This document shows positions 1 to 8,119 of a stretch of DNA of 64,000 nucleotides, one piece after another (positions within the stretch are counted from its first letter, which is position 1; every line of letters starts with the position of its first letter). The stretch lies in contig NZ_JBFBVU010000012.1 in assembly GCF_040689105.1 (NCBI RefSeq), positions 44,462 to 108,461 of the forward strand, written 5' to 3'. The notes below the pieces were generated by a model. It searched no databases. It saw only the letters and a program-made list of their open reading frames with translations, and was not told the origin of the DNA. This DNA comes from Meridianimarinicoccus marinus (GTDB taxonomy: Bacteria > Pseudomonadota > Alphaproteobacteria > Rhodobacterales > Rhodobacteraceae). Made by a program: the position numbers and the translations under genes.

Positions 1-1331
1 GCATGATGATGGCCATGGTGCGGCTGAACGTGCCGTCGGTCTTCATCTACGGCGGATCGATCATGCCGGGCAGGTTCAACGGCAAGGATGTGACCGTGCA
101 GGACGTGTTCGAGGCCGTCGGTCGCCATCAGGCCGGGGCCAATTCGGACGAGGAATTGACCGCGCTGGAAAAGGTCGCCTGCCCGTCGGCCGGTGCCTGC
201 GGCGGCCAGTTCACCGCCAACACCATGGCCTGCGTGTCCGAGGCCATCGGCCTTGCCCTGATGAACAGCTCGGGTGCTCCGGCGCCCTATGAAAGCCGCG
301 ATCAGTATTCCACCGCCTCGGGCGAAGCAGTCATGAACCTGCTGGCAAAGAATATCCGCGCCCGTGACGTGGTGACCCGCAAATCGCTGGAAAACGCCGC
401 GCGCGTCGTGGCCTGCACCGGCGGCTCGACCAACGCCGGTCTGCACCTGCCCGCGATTGCCCATGAGGCCGGGATCGACTTCAACCTTGACGATGTTTGC
501 GACATTTTCCGCGACACCCCCTATTTCGTCGACCTCAAGCCCGGCGGACAGTTCGTGGCCAAGGATCTGTACGAGGCCGGCGGCGTGCCGGTGGTCCTGA
601 AGGAACTGCGCCGCGCCGGTCTGATCCACGAGGACTGCATGACCGCCTCGGGCCGTGTCATCGGCGAGGAGTTGGACCTGATCGAGGGCGAGGCGGATGG
701 CCGTGTCATCTATCCGGTGGACAAGCCGATCACCCAGACCGGCGGTGTGGTCGGGTTGAAGGGCAACCTGGCCCCTGACGGCGCCATCGTGAAGGTCGCG
801 GGCATGAGCGACGAAGAGCAGGTCTTCACCGGCCCGGCGCGCGTGTTCGAATGCGAGGAAGATGCCTTCGAGGCCGTGAAAGCGCGCCAGTACAAGGAAG
901 GCGAGGTCCTGGTGATCCGCAACGAAGGCCCCGCCGGCGGCCCCGGCATGCGCGAGATGCTGGCCACCACCGCTGCCCTGTCCGGTCAAGGCATGGGCAA
1001 GAAGGTGGCGCTGATCACCGATGGCCGGTTCTCGGGCGCCACCCGTGGTTTCTGCGTCGGCCATGTCGGCCCGGAAGCGGCCCATTGCGGCCCCATCGCG
1101 CTGCTGCAGGATGGCGACGAGATTACCATCGACGCGATCAAGGGCGAGATCTCGGTCGCGTTGAGCGATGAAGACCTGGCCGCCCGCAAGGAGGCCTGGA
1201 CAGGCCCGCGCGACACCATCTATGCCGCCGGGGCGCTGTGGAAATACGCGCAGCTGGTGGGCGCGACCCGTCTGGGCGCGGTTACCCATCCCGGCGCGAA
1301 GGAAGAAAAGCACATCTATGCCGATCTCTGA
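1..1331 (+). CDS. ilvD: Dihydroxy-acid dehydratase IlvD, 5'-truncated
   Basis: Dehydrates 2,3-dihydroxy acids to 2-keto acids in cytosolic valine, leucine and isoleucine synthesis, using an Fe-S cluster. The window opens inside the gene: the frame is open from base 1 and codes for about 443 residues, against about 570-615 in complete IlvD proteins, so the N-terminal part with the first cluster cysteine lies upstream. Visible family marks are the cluster-region motif CPSAGACGGQFTANTM, CTGGSTNAGLHLPA, and the C-terminal RNEGPAGGPGMREM and TDGRFSGATRGFCVGHVGPEA segments. The ATG at base 3 is an internal methionine and not the true start. The 3' end overlaps the next gene by 14 nt. Identification is firm. 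Confidence 0.96.
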   Translation, partial: MMMAMVRLNVPSVFIYGGSIMPGRFNGKDVTVQDVFEAVGRHQAGANSDEELTALEKVACPSAGACGGQFTANTMACVSEAIGLALMNSSGAPAPYESRDQYSTASGEAVMNLLAKNIRARDVVTRKSLENAARVVACTGGSTNAGLHLPAIAHEAGIDFNLDDVCDIFRDTPYFVDLKPGGQFVAKDLYEAGGVPVVLKELRRAGLIHEDCMTASGRVIGEELDLIEGEADGRVIYPVDKPITQTGGVVGLKGNLAPDGAIVKVAGMSDEEQVFTGPARVFECEEDAFEAVKARQYKEGEVLVIRNEGPAGGPGMREMLATTAALSGQGMGKKVALITDGRFSGATRGFCVGHVGPEAAHCGPIALLQDGDEITIDAIKGEISVALSDEDLAARKEAWTGPRDTIYAAGALWKYAQLVGATRLGAVTHPGAKEEKHIYADL

Positions 1332-1989
1332 TCGCATGGGTGCCAAGGGGGCGGCTGTCGTGGCCGCCCTCGGCGTTCTGGCCCTGTCGGGCTGCGACGC
1401 CAACGGCGAATTCGCTGGACGCTCGGCCTTCGGCCACGGTCCGGTGACCGCCCTGCGCGTGGCGCAGAACTCGGTCACGGTGGTGGGTCCGGCGGGCTAT
1501 TGCATCGACAAGTCCGGAAGCCGTGACCGCGACAGCGGGTCTTTCGTGCTGCTGGGCAGTTGCGCCACGCTGAACGGCGAACCGGAAGGCCCCACGGCGC
1601 CGGGCGTGCTGACCGCGCTGGTGTCGCCGGAAACCGATCAGCCGCAAGCACCCACCGCCGCCCAGCTGGAACGCTTCCTGCGGTCGACCTCGGGCCGGGC
1701 GGCACTGTCCCATGACAACCGGGCCGATACGGTGACACTGCTGGACATCCGTCGCAACGGCGATGTGCTGTTGCTGAAGGTGCGCGACCGCAGCACCGGG
1801 CGGCCGGACGACCTGCAGGACACCTCGTGGCGGGCGGTTCTGGCAATGAAAGGTCGGCTGGTGGCCCTGTCGGTGCACTCGCACGAGGCCGTGCCGATGA
1901 CCGATGCCCAGATGCGCCAGACGCTGGACCGGTTCCTGGCCGCCATGCGCGCCGCCAACGCCGCCCCGGTTCCTGATCAGGAGGCCTGA
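1318..1989 (+). CDS. Putative lipoprotein downstream of ilvD
   Basis: Predicted 223-residue exported lipoprotein of unknown function. The N terminus has a hydrophobic run (AAVVAALGVLALSGC) ending in a lipobox with Cys at about residue 26. I chose ATG 1318 because a GGAAG stretch lies 12-16 nt upstream; an ATG six codons later (1336) would also keep the signal peptide but has no Shine-Dalgarno sequence. The mature part carries two cysteines early on (GYCID, GSCAT), which could form a disulfide in the periplasm. It overlaps the ilvD stop, so it is probably cotranslated with ilvD, although no shared function is evident. I do not recognise a domain. Confidence 0.75.
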   Translation: MPISDRMGAKGAAVVAALGVLALSGCDANGEFAGRSAFGHGPVTALRVAQNSVTVVGPAGYCIDKSGSRDRDSGSFVLLGSCATLNGEPEGPTAPGVLTALVSPETDQPQAPTAAQLERFLRSTSGRAALSHDNRADTVTLLDIRRNGDVLLLKVRDRSTGRPDDLQDTSWRAVLAMKGRLVALSVHSHEAVPMTDAQMRQTLDRFLAAMRAANAAPVPDQEA

Positions 1990-2070
1990 GCGTCCGTGAC
2001 GCCGCGTTGAACGTGACAAACCCCACGCGGGCAGGGAAACCTGTGCCCAGCAACGGGGGGAGCCGCGCCA

Positions 2071-4089
2071 ATGACAACCTATCCGCATCTTCTGGCACCG
2101 CTGGATCTGGGCCATGTGACCCTGCTCAACCGGGTTCTGATGGGATCCATGCACACCGGTCTGGAAGAAACCGACGACTGGGGCCGGGTGGCGGAATTCT
2201 ATGCCGAACGGGCCCGGGGCGGTGTCGGCCTGATGGTCACCGGCGGCATGGCCCCCAACCCCGAAGGCGCGGTTCTGAAGGGCGCGGCGGGGCTGTACCG
2301 GCCCGAGGACATCCCCCATCACCGCATCGTCACCGACCGGGTGCATGACGCCGGCGGGCGCATCGTGATGCAGATCCTGCACGCGGGCCGCTATGCCTAT
2401 TCCCCCGACTGCGTCGCGCCCTCTGCGATCAAATCCCCGATCTCGCCCTTCCCGCCCGCCGAACTGGACGAGGCCGGCATCGAGAAACAGATTGCCGACA
2501 TCGCCGCCACCGCCGGCCGCGCTCGCGAGGCGGGGTACGACGGGGTCGAGATCATGGGCTCGGAAGGCTATTTCCTGAACCAGTTCCTCGTGCGCAACAC
2601 CAACCGCCGCAGTGATCGCTGGGGCGGGTCGTATGAAAACCGGATGCGCCTGCCGCTGGAGGTCATGCGCCGTACCCGCGCCACCGTGGGGGCCGATTTC
2701 ATCATCATCTACCGGCTGTCGATGATCGACCTGGTGCCCGATGGCTCCACCTGGGACGAGGTCGTCACGCTGGCCCGCGCAATGGAAAAGGCCGGGGCAT
2801 CGATCCTGAACACCGGCATCGGCTGGCACGAGGCTCGTATTCCCACCATTGCCACCAGCGTCCCGCGCCGCGCCTTCACCTGGGTGACGAAGAAACTGAT
2901 GGGCGAGGTCTCGATTCCCATCATCACCTCGAATCGGATCAACACCCCCGAGGTGGCCGAAGCGGTGCTGGCCGAGGGCTGCGCAGACATGGTGTCGATG
3001 GCCCGGCCCTTCCTTGCTGATGCCGATTTCGTGGCCAAGTCCGCCCGGGGCGATGCCGCCCGCATCGCCCCCTGTATCGCCTGCAACCAGGCCTGCCTGG
3101 ATCACACGTTTTCGGGCAAGATCAGCAGTTGCCTCGTCAACCCGCGGGCCTGCCACGAGACCGAGCTGACGCTGACCCCCGCCGCCACCCCGCGCCGCAT
3201 CGCCGTGGTGGGGGCGGGCCCGGCGGGGCTGGCCACCACCATCGCCGCCGCCGGTCGCGGCCATGATGTGACCCTGTTCGACAAGGCAGCCCGCATCGGC
3301 GGCCAGTTGAACCTGGCCCGCCAGGTGCCGGGGAAAGAGGAATTTCACGGCCTTGTGGACTGGTTCGCCACGGAACTGGATACCAGCACCGCCACGCTGC
3401 ACCTGAACCACGAGGTCGCCGCCGAAGACCTGACCGGTTTCGATGCGGTGGTGCTGGCCACCGGTGTCCTGCCGCGCGACCCGCAGATCCCGGGCCAGCA
3501 GGCGCCGCAGGTGATCGGTTACGCCGACCTGCTGGAGGGCCGCGTCCCCGCCGGGCCGCGCGTGGCGGTGATCGGCGCGGGCGGCATCGGTTTCGACGTG
3601 GCCGAATATCTGGTCCACCAGGACCACAGCCCGACCGAGGATCTCGATCTGTGGCTGCGCGAATGGGGCGTCACCGATCCCGGCCTCGCACCGGCGGGCC
3701 TTGCGCCCGAAGGCCCACAGCCCGAACCGTCCGCGCGTCAGGTGACCCTGCTGCAACGCAAGGCGGAAAAACCCGGCAAACGGCTGGGCAAGACCACCGG
3801 CTGGATCCACCGTGCGACGCTGAAGATGAAGGGCGTGACCATGCTGGGCGGCGTCACCTACGACCGGATCGACGACGCCGGGTTGCACATCACCCGCAAC
3901 GATGTGTCGGAAACGCTGGCCGTGGACACCATCGTGCTCTGTGCCGGACAACTGCCCAATCGCGCCCTCGCCGATGCGCTCACCGCCGCCGGGACCGAGG
4001 TGCATGTCATCGGCGGCGCCGACAAGGCGGCGGAACTGGATGCCAAACGCGCCATCGACCAGGGCACCCGTCTGGCCGCGCGGCTGTAG
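2071..4089 (+). CDS. fadH: 2,4-dienoyl-CoA reductase, NADPH-dependent
   Basis: A 672-residue three-part flavoenzyme of the DCR/trimethylamine dehydrogenase family that reduces 2,4-dienoyl-CoA during oxidation of unsaturated fatty acids. Residues 1-330 form the Old-Yellow-Enzyme FMN barrel (NRVLMGSMHTGLEE near the start, GSEGYFLNQFL, RSDRWGGSYENR). A 4Fe-4S site follows (CIACNQACLD, then SCLVNPRA), then an FAD/NADPH module with nucleotide-binding motifs VVGAGPAGLA and VIGAGGIGFD. Length fits the E. coli enzyme. A GGGGGAG Shine-Dalgarno sequence lies 8 nt upstream of the ATG. It stands alone, followed by a repeat-bearing intergenic stretch. A related TMADH-like enzyme with another substrate cannot be excluded. 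Confidence 0.88.
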   Translation: MTTYPHLLAPLDLGHVTLLNRVLMGSMHTGLEETDDWGRVAEFYAERARGGVGLMVTGGMAPNPEGAVLKGAAGLYRPEDIPHHRIVTDRVHDAGGRIVMQILHAGRYAYSPDCVAPSAIKSPISPFPPAELDEAGIEKQIADIAATAGRAREAGYDGVEIMGSEGYFLNQFLVRNTNRRSDRWGGSYENRMRLPLEVMRRTRATVGADFIIIYRLSMIDLVPDGSTWDEVVTLARAMEKAGASILNTGIGWHEARIPTIATSVPRRAFTWVTKKLMGEVSIPIITSNRINTPEVAEAVLAEGCADMVSMARPFLADADFVAKSARGDAARIAPCIACNQACLDHTFSGKISSCLVNPRACHETELTLTPAATPRRIAVVGAGPAGLATTIAAAGRGHDVTLFDKAARIGGQLNLARQVPGKEEFHGLVDWFATELDTSTATLHLNHEVAAEDLTGFDAVVLATGVLPRDPQIPGQQAPQVIGYADLLEGRVPAGPRVAVIGAGGIGFDVAEYLVHQDHSPTEDLDLWLREWGVTDPGLAPAGLAPEGPQPEPSARQVTLLQRKAEKPGKRLGKTTGWIHRATLKMKGVTMLGGVTYDRIDDAGLHITRNDVSETLAVDTIVLCAGQLPNRALADALTAAGTEVHVIGGADKAAELDAKRAIDQGTRLAARL

Positions 4090-4147
4090 AACGGCTTGCG
4101 GCGCTGCCGCTTCGCACCGGAGACGCTACGCCGGAGCCTTTCCGAGC

Positions 4148-4173
4148 CGGCTGGGGCTCCGCCCGTTCGCGCC
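4148..4173 (-). repeat. 26-nt module of composite repeat, copy 1
   Basis: Exact inverse copy of bases 10171-10196. Read on the minus strand it begins GGCGCGAACGGGCGGAGC. It lies on the far side of a hairpin from a copy of the GGAGTATTT repeat, in the same order and orientation as at the second location. Confidence 0.85.
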
Positions 4174-4208
4174 TTAATTGATCTTCTCGGATCAAATGCC
4201 GAACGGCG

Positions 4209-4240
4209 CTTCTTTTTCTTGGCACAAATACTTCGGGGGT
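4209..4240 (-). repeat. Dispersed GGAGTATTT repeat, copy A
   Basis: On the minus strand it reads CCCCCGAAGTATTTGTGCC followed by AAGAAAAAGAAG. It belongs to a nine-copy family in this window with consensus CCTCCGGCGGGAGTATTT, a few variable bases, then CCAAGAAAA. It sits between the 3' ends of two convergent genes. Confidence 0.8.
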
Positions 4241-4277
4241 GAATGGCCCGGCAGGGCCAGAGGGGGCAGCGCCCCCG

Positions 4278-5240
4278 CTACTCCGCCGGGGGCCGCAGCA
4301 CCACCTCGACCCGGCGGTTGGCGGCCCGCCCCTCGGGCGTGGCGTTGGAGACACGCGGCGCAAGATACCCCGCGCCATGGGTTTCGATCTGGCGCGCCCC
4401 GACACCCAACTCGCCGGTCAGGATCGCGGCCACCGCCTGTGCCCGCTGCCGTGACAGCCGCTGGTTGGCCTCGGCCGATCCGGTCCAGTCGCTGTGCCCC
4501 ACCAGCGCCACGCGCCGCGCCGGATCGGCCCCAAGCCAGTCGGCCAGATCGCGCAGAACCTGCGGAACCTCGGCCCCCATCTGGTCCTTGCCGGCCTCGA
4601 ACCCCATACCGTCCAGCGGCGCGTGGCCCCGGGTTTCCAGCCGCACGCCAATGTCGGTCTCCGCGTCCTCCGGAGCCGCAACCGGTGTGCTGTCCGACAC
4701 GGGCACCAATGGATCCTCCCCCTGCGCTTCTGGCGCGCCGCCCACCAGGGTCAGTTGCAGATAGGCGCCGCCGGGCGCGGGGCTGGCGATCAGGCTGGCC
4801 AGGGCCGGACCGGTCTCATCTTCCCGCCGCAGCGCCAGATAGGCATAGCGTCCAAGGCTCACGAACATCTCTGGGCTGGGCAGCAGGGGCAGGGCATCGC
4901 GGAAATCGAAGCCGCCGCAGGTGCGGCTTTCGCACTCATAGATCACTTCGAAACCACCCTCGGCCAGCCGCGCCTGCATGTCGGCCAGCAACCGCGCGGC
5001 ATCGGCTCCGGAGGGATCGCTGCCGCGCCAACTGATGCGCTGGCGCGGGGCCACCAGGACCGCTTCCTCGGGCAGCTGAAACGGTGCGGCGGGACCGATG
5101 GCGATGCCGTGAGGGGCGGAGGGATCGCTGCGGGCGGCCAGTTGTGTGGCCCCGGAAGGCCCTACCATTTCGACGGCAGCGGCCCCCGTGGCAACCAGAA
5201 GCAGGACCCCTGCCAGGCCCGACAGCCAGCCGGGGTTCAT
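4278..5240 (-). CDS. OmpA-family envelope protein
   Basis: A 320-residue exported protein with a C-terminal OmpA-like peptidoglycan-binding domain. The N terminus is a signal peptide (LAGVLLLVATGAAA, cleavage near residue 22). The OmpA domain occupies about residues 225-318, with ALVGHSDWTGSAEANQRLS and the closing NRRVEVVL motif typical of proteins that bind diaminopimelate in the cell wall. The central part (residues 25-220) has two cysteines (CESRTCGGFDF) and matches nothing I recognise. The start codon overlaps the stop of the upstream peroxidase-like gene as ATGA, so translation is coupled. Probable role: tethering the outer envelope to the wall. Confidence 0.85.
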   Translation of the reverse strand: MNPGWLSGLAGVLLLVATGAAAVEMVGPSGATQLAARSDPSAPHGIAIGPAAPFQLPEEAVLVAPRQRISWRGSDPSGADAARLLADMQARLAEGGFEVIYECESRTCGGFDFRDALPLLPSPEMFVSLGRYAYLALRREDETGPALASLIASPAPGGAYLQLTLVGGAPEAQGEDPLVPVSDSTPVAAPEDAETDIGVRLETRGHAPLDGMGFEAGKDQMGAEVPQVLRDLADWLGADPARRVALVGHSDWTGSAEANQRLSRQRAQAVAAILTGELGVGARQIETHGAGYLAPRVSNATPEGRAANRRVEVVLRPPAE

Positions 5241-5806
5241 CTGGCGGCGCCGTGGTAATCCGGGTTGGGCACCATCGCCACGGCCGAGGCCATGCGGTTG
5301 GACATGGCAAAGAACCCCGCGACCGCGGCAATGTCCCAGATATCCCGATCGGTGAACCCGTGGTCGCGCAGGGCCTGGCGGTCGGGCTCTTCGATGGTGC
5401 TGCTGGTCTCGGTCACCTTCACGGTGAAATCCAGCATCGCGCGGGTGCGCGGATCCAGATCGGCGGCGCGGTAGTTCATCACCATGGCCTCGCCCAGGGC
5501 CGGATCGCCGGACAACTCGCGCACGGCGGCCGCATGGGCCACCTGGCAGTACCAGCAGCGGTTCACGGAGGAGACCACCACCGCGATCATCTCGCGCTCC
5601 AGCTTGCTCAGCCCGCTGTCGCCCAACATCAGATCGTTATACAGCGTGGTAAAGGCGGTCAGCTTGTCGATGTCGAAGGCATAGGCCCGCAGCACGTTCG
5701 GCACCAGTCCCAGCTTGTCCTCGCACAGCTTGAAATAAGTCTCGGTTTCCGCGGGCAGGGGCGAGACCGGGGGCAGGTCAAGGGCGGTGGGGCCGGTCGG
5801 GGACAT
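5237..5806 (-). CDS. AhpD-like peroxidase-related protein
   Basis: A 189-residue carboxymuconolactone decarboxylase/AhpD-fold protein of the uncharacterised peroxidase-related group. The AhpD signature is present: an acidic residue upstream, then CWYCQVAH (CxxC plus His), the redox-active thiol pair used for peroxide or disulfide reduction. A longer frame starts 19 codons upstream, but ATG 5806 has an AGGAA Shine-Dalgarno sequence 8 nt away and gives the usual family N terminus. It lies 4 nt downstream of a GNAT gene and overlaps the OmpA-type gene by 4 nt, inside a four-gene minus-strand operon. The substrate is unknown. Confidence 0.85.
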   Translation of the reverse strand: MSPTGPTALDLPPVSPLPAETETYFKLCEDKLGLVPNVLRAYAFDIDKLTAFTTLYNDLMLGDSGLSKLEREMIAVVVSSVNRCWYCQVAHAAAVRELSGDPALGEAMVMNYRAADLDPRTRAMLDFTVKVTETSSTIEEPDRQALRDHGFTDRDIWDIAAVAGFFAMSNRMASAVAMVPNPDYHGAAR

Positions 5807-5810
5807 CGGT

Positions 5811-6539
5811 TTATTCCTGAGTTCCAATGCGATAGGTGTAGCCGGGCCGCTCTGCCATGCCAAGCCCGCGATAAAAGGTGCGCGCCCCGGTATTGGCCTT
5901 TGTCACCGCCAGCGCCATATGGCGGGCACCCCGTGTGGCCGCCCAGCGGGCCGCCTGTCCCATCATCCGCGTCGCCACCCCACGGCCGCGAAATGCGGGC
6001 CGGGTTTCCAGCGCATGCACCATCGCCACGCTTTTGTGGCAGGCCACGAAACCCGCGCCTGCAACCCGGTCGCGATCCCGGCCCATCAAGCTGCGGTGCG
6101 GTTCGGTGCAACGGGCCATCACGGCCAGACGGTCGGGACCGATGCCGGCCTCGGCCCAAAGCTCCTGCTGCACGGCCAGCGGCGGCCAGATGTCGAAGGC
6201 GGTCAGGCGCGGCACGTCGATGTCGCACAGCGGGGCCAGATCGCAGGTCATGAACAGGGTCTCGTCGACCACCGCGTAGCCGTGCGCCGCAAGGGCGGTG
6301 TCCAGCGCCGCCTGACCGGGGGCCAGTTGGAACAGCGGCGGTTGGCCGGCATCGCGCATCGCGGCCTCGGCCCGGTCCAGATCGGCAGGCTGAAAAGCTT
6401 CGCCCAACAGCCGTGCCGCGGTGACCCGTTTGCCGCCGCCGGGCGAGAGCTTCAGCAGGAACGGACCGTCACGGCGTTGCGCGGCGGCGGGCCATGTCGC
6501 TTCCAGTACCTCGACCAGATCGTCGGTGGACAGGTTCAT
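5811..6539 (-). CDS. GNAT-family N-acetyltransferase
   Basis: A 242-residue protein whose C-terminal half is a GNAT acetyl-CoA-dependent acyltransferase domain. The acetyl-CoA pyrophosphate loop is visible as RPAFRGRGVATRMMGQAA, followed by NTGARTFYRGLGM, the usual last strand and helix. The N-terminal 110 residues are less conserved and may bind the substrate, as in other long GNATs. Its start overlaps the stop of the CinA-like gene as ATGA. Nothing in the context reveals the substrate. Confidence 0.82.
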   Translation of the reverse strand: MNLSTDDLVEVLEATWPAAAQRRDGPFLLKLSPGGGKRVTAARLLGEAFQPADLDRAEAAMRDAGQPPLFQLAPGQAALDTALAAHGYAVVDETLFMTCDLAPLCDIDVPRLTAFDIWPPLAVQQELWAEAGIGPDRLAVMARCTEPHRSLMGRDRDRVAGAGFVACHKSVAMVHALETRPAFRGRGVATRMMGQAARWAATRGARHMALAVTKANTGARTFYRGLGMAERPGYTYRIGTQE

Positions 6540-7279
6540 GCGCCCGCCGGGGGGAACAGCGCGTGCAGGCGGGTCATGGCAGCATCCAGCCGGGCGGCAT
6601 CGGTGCTGCGCGCCACGATGTTGGACCCATAGGCGCCGTTGCGGATGAACGGGTAGGAGCCGAAACTGACATCGTCGAATTCCGCGGCCAGTTCGGCCAG
6701 CGGCCCGGCGATATCGCCTTCGCCGCGATGTACGGTCAGCGATTGGCTGAGCATCTGCGCGCCGCTGGTGATCGTCGGCAGGACCGAGGCCACCATGGCC
6801 TGGAACACCGACGGCACCCCGGCCATCACATGCACGTTTTCCAGCGTGAAGCCCGGCGCGGTGCTGACCGGGTTGTCGATCAGGGTAGCGCCGTCGGGGA
6901 TGCGCGCCATGCGCATCCGCGCGGCGTTGAAGTCCGATCCCTGCCGGTCGTAATGGGCTTGCAACAGGGCGCGGGCATCGTCGCGCACATCCAGATGCGC
7001 GCCGAAAGCGGCGGCCACCGCATCGGCGGTGATGTCGTCATGGGTCGGGCCGATCCCGCCCGAAGTGAACAGATGGTCGTAGCGCGCGGACAGCTCGCGC
7101 ACCGCCGCGACGATGACGTCGTGATCGTCGCTGACCACGCGAACCTCGGCCAGCGGCACCCCGTGGCGGGTCAATTCGTTGGCCAGAAAGTGCATGTTGC
7201 TGTCACGAGTGCGGCCGGACAGGATCTCGTCCCCGATGACCAGCATCGCGGCCTGCGGTTGTGCCTTGGGGTCAGCCAT
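6536..7279 (-). CDS. CinA-like molybdopterin-binding domain protein
   Basis: A 247-residue protein with the MoaB/MogA-like (MoCF) fold found at the N terminus of CinA. Motifs: IGDEILSGRTRDSN near the start and FTSGGIGPTHDDITADAV, the ligand-binding loops of the fold. The C-terminal PncC (nicotinamide-nucleotide amidase) domain of full CinA is absent, as in many stand-alone homologues, so pyrophosphatase activity on ADP-ribose-type substrates is possible but unproven. I start it at ATG 7279, which has AAGGAG 7 nt upstream; an extension of 16 codons exists but lacks support. It heads the four-gene minus-strand operon and diverges from sfsA with a 46-bp gap. Confidence 0.86.
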   Translation of the reverse strand: MADPKAQPQAAMLVIGDEILSGRTRDSNMHFLANELTRHGVPLAEVRVVSDDHDVIVAAVRELSARYDHLFTSGGIGPTHDDITADAVAAAFGAHLDVRDDARALLQAHYDRQGSDFNAARMRMARIPDGATLIDNPVSTAPGFTLENVHVMAGVPSVFQAMVASVLPTITSGAQMLSQSLTVHRGEGDIAGPLAELAAEFDDVSFGSYPFIRNGAYGSNIVARSTDAARLDAAMTRLHALFPPAGA

Positions 7280-7325
7280 GTGGGGTCTCCTTGCCGGACT
7301 GTTTCTGCGGGTATAGGTCAGGCCC

Positions 7326-8048
7326 ATGCGCTTTCAAACCCCACTGGTGCCCGGCCGCCTGATCCGCCGCTACAAACGCTTTCTGGCCGATGTCGAACTG
7401 GACAGCGGCGACGTGATCACCGCCCATTGCGCCAACCCCGGCGCCATGCTGGGGCTGAAGGACGAAGGCCTGCGGGTCTGGCTGGAGCCTAACGACGACC
7501 CCAGGCGCAAGCTGAACTACGGCTGGCGTCTGGCGGAACTGCCGGGCGGCCATTGGGCGGGGATCGACACCGCCGTGCCCAATCGCGTGGTGAAAGAGGC
7601 GCTGCTGGCCCGCGCCTTGCCCGCGCTGGCCGCCTATGGCACCGTGCGGCCCGAGGTCAAATACGGCCAGAAAAGCCGTGTCGATTTCCTGCTGAGCGAA
7701 CCGGGGCTGCCGGATGCCTATGTCGAGGTCAAGAACGTGCACCTGCGCCGCGACGGCGACTGGGCCGAGTTTCCCGACAGCGTCACCACGCGGGGCGCGC
7801 GGCATTTGCAGGAATTGTCCGACATGGTGGCGCAGGGGCATCGCGCGGTGATGCTTTATGTGGTGCAGCGCACCGATTGCGCGCGGTTCCGTCTGGCGGG
7901 GGACATCGATCCGGCCTATGCGGCGGCGTTTGATCGCGCGCTGACCGCCGGGGTTGAGATGATGTGTCACGGATGTACCATTTCGCAGGATGGGGTTATT
8001 CTGGCAGAAATGCTGCCCATTCCTGCCGTAACGGCAGATGTGACCTGA
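7326..8048 (+). CDS. sfsA: SfsA family protein
   Basis: A 240-residue SfsA (sugar fermentation stimulation) homologue. Family marks are the N-terminal RRYKRFLADVEL, HCANPGAMLG, and a nuclease-like core with VDFLLSE, YVEVKNVHL and FPDSVTTRGARHLQEL, the D...ExK arrangement shared with PD-(D/E)XK nucleases. E. coli SfsA binds DNA and influences maltose metabolism, but its biochemical role is unsettled. Length is typical. It diverges from the CinA-like gene and is followed 71 bp later by map, an arrangement often seen in related alphaproteobacteria. Confidence 0.93.
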   Translation: MRFQTPLVPGRLIRRYKRFLADVELDSGDVITAHCANPGAMLGLKDEGLRVWLEPNDDPRRKLNYGWRLAELPGGHWAGIDTAVPNRVVKEALLARALPALAAYGTVRPEVKYGQKSRVDFLLSEPGLPDAYVEVKNVHLRRDGDWAEFPDSVTTRGARHLQELSDMVAQGHRAVMLYVVQRTDCARFRLAGDIDPAYAAAFDRALTAGVEMMCHGCTISQDGVILAEMLPIPAVTADVT

Positions 8049-8119
8049 CCACCACTGGCATCCGCAGCGCGGCTGTATTACATGAATGCCAGATTTTTTA
8101 TCGCCCGGGAGAGACATTT

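Larger units (their letters stand above)
4090..4277. other. Convergent intergenic region with composite repeat
   Basis: This 188-bp gap between fadH (+) and the OmpA-type gene (-) has no coding potential I can support. From left to right it holds a 26-nt module (4148-4173) repeated in inverse orientation at 10171-10196, a small hairpin (TTGATC 4178-4183 / GATCAA 4190-4195), one reverse copy of the dispersed GGAGTATTT repeat (4209-4240), and a GGGGGC-AGC-GCCCCC hairpin (4262-4276). Confidence 0.7.

Noticed and set aside
1282..4005. Very long open frame antisense to the lipoprotein and fadH genes
   Set aside because: High-GC DNA gives long stop-free frames opposite real genes; its composition is His/Gly/Arg-rich without recognisable domains, and the plus-strand genes are clearly real.
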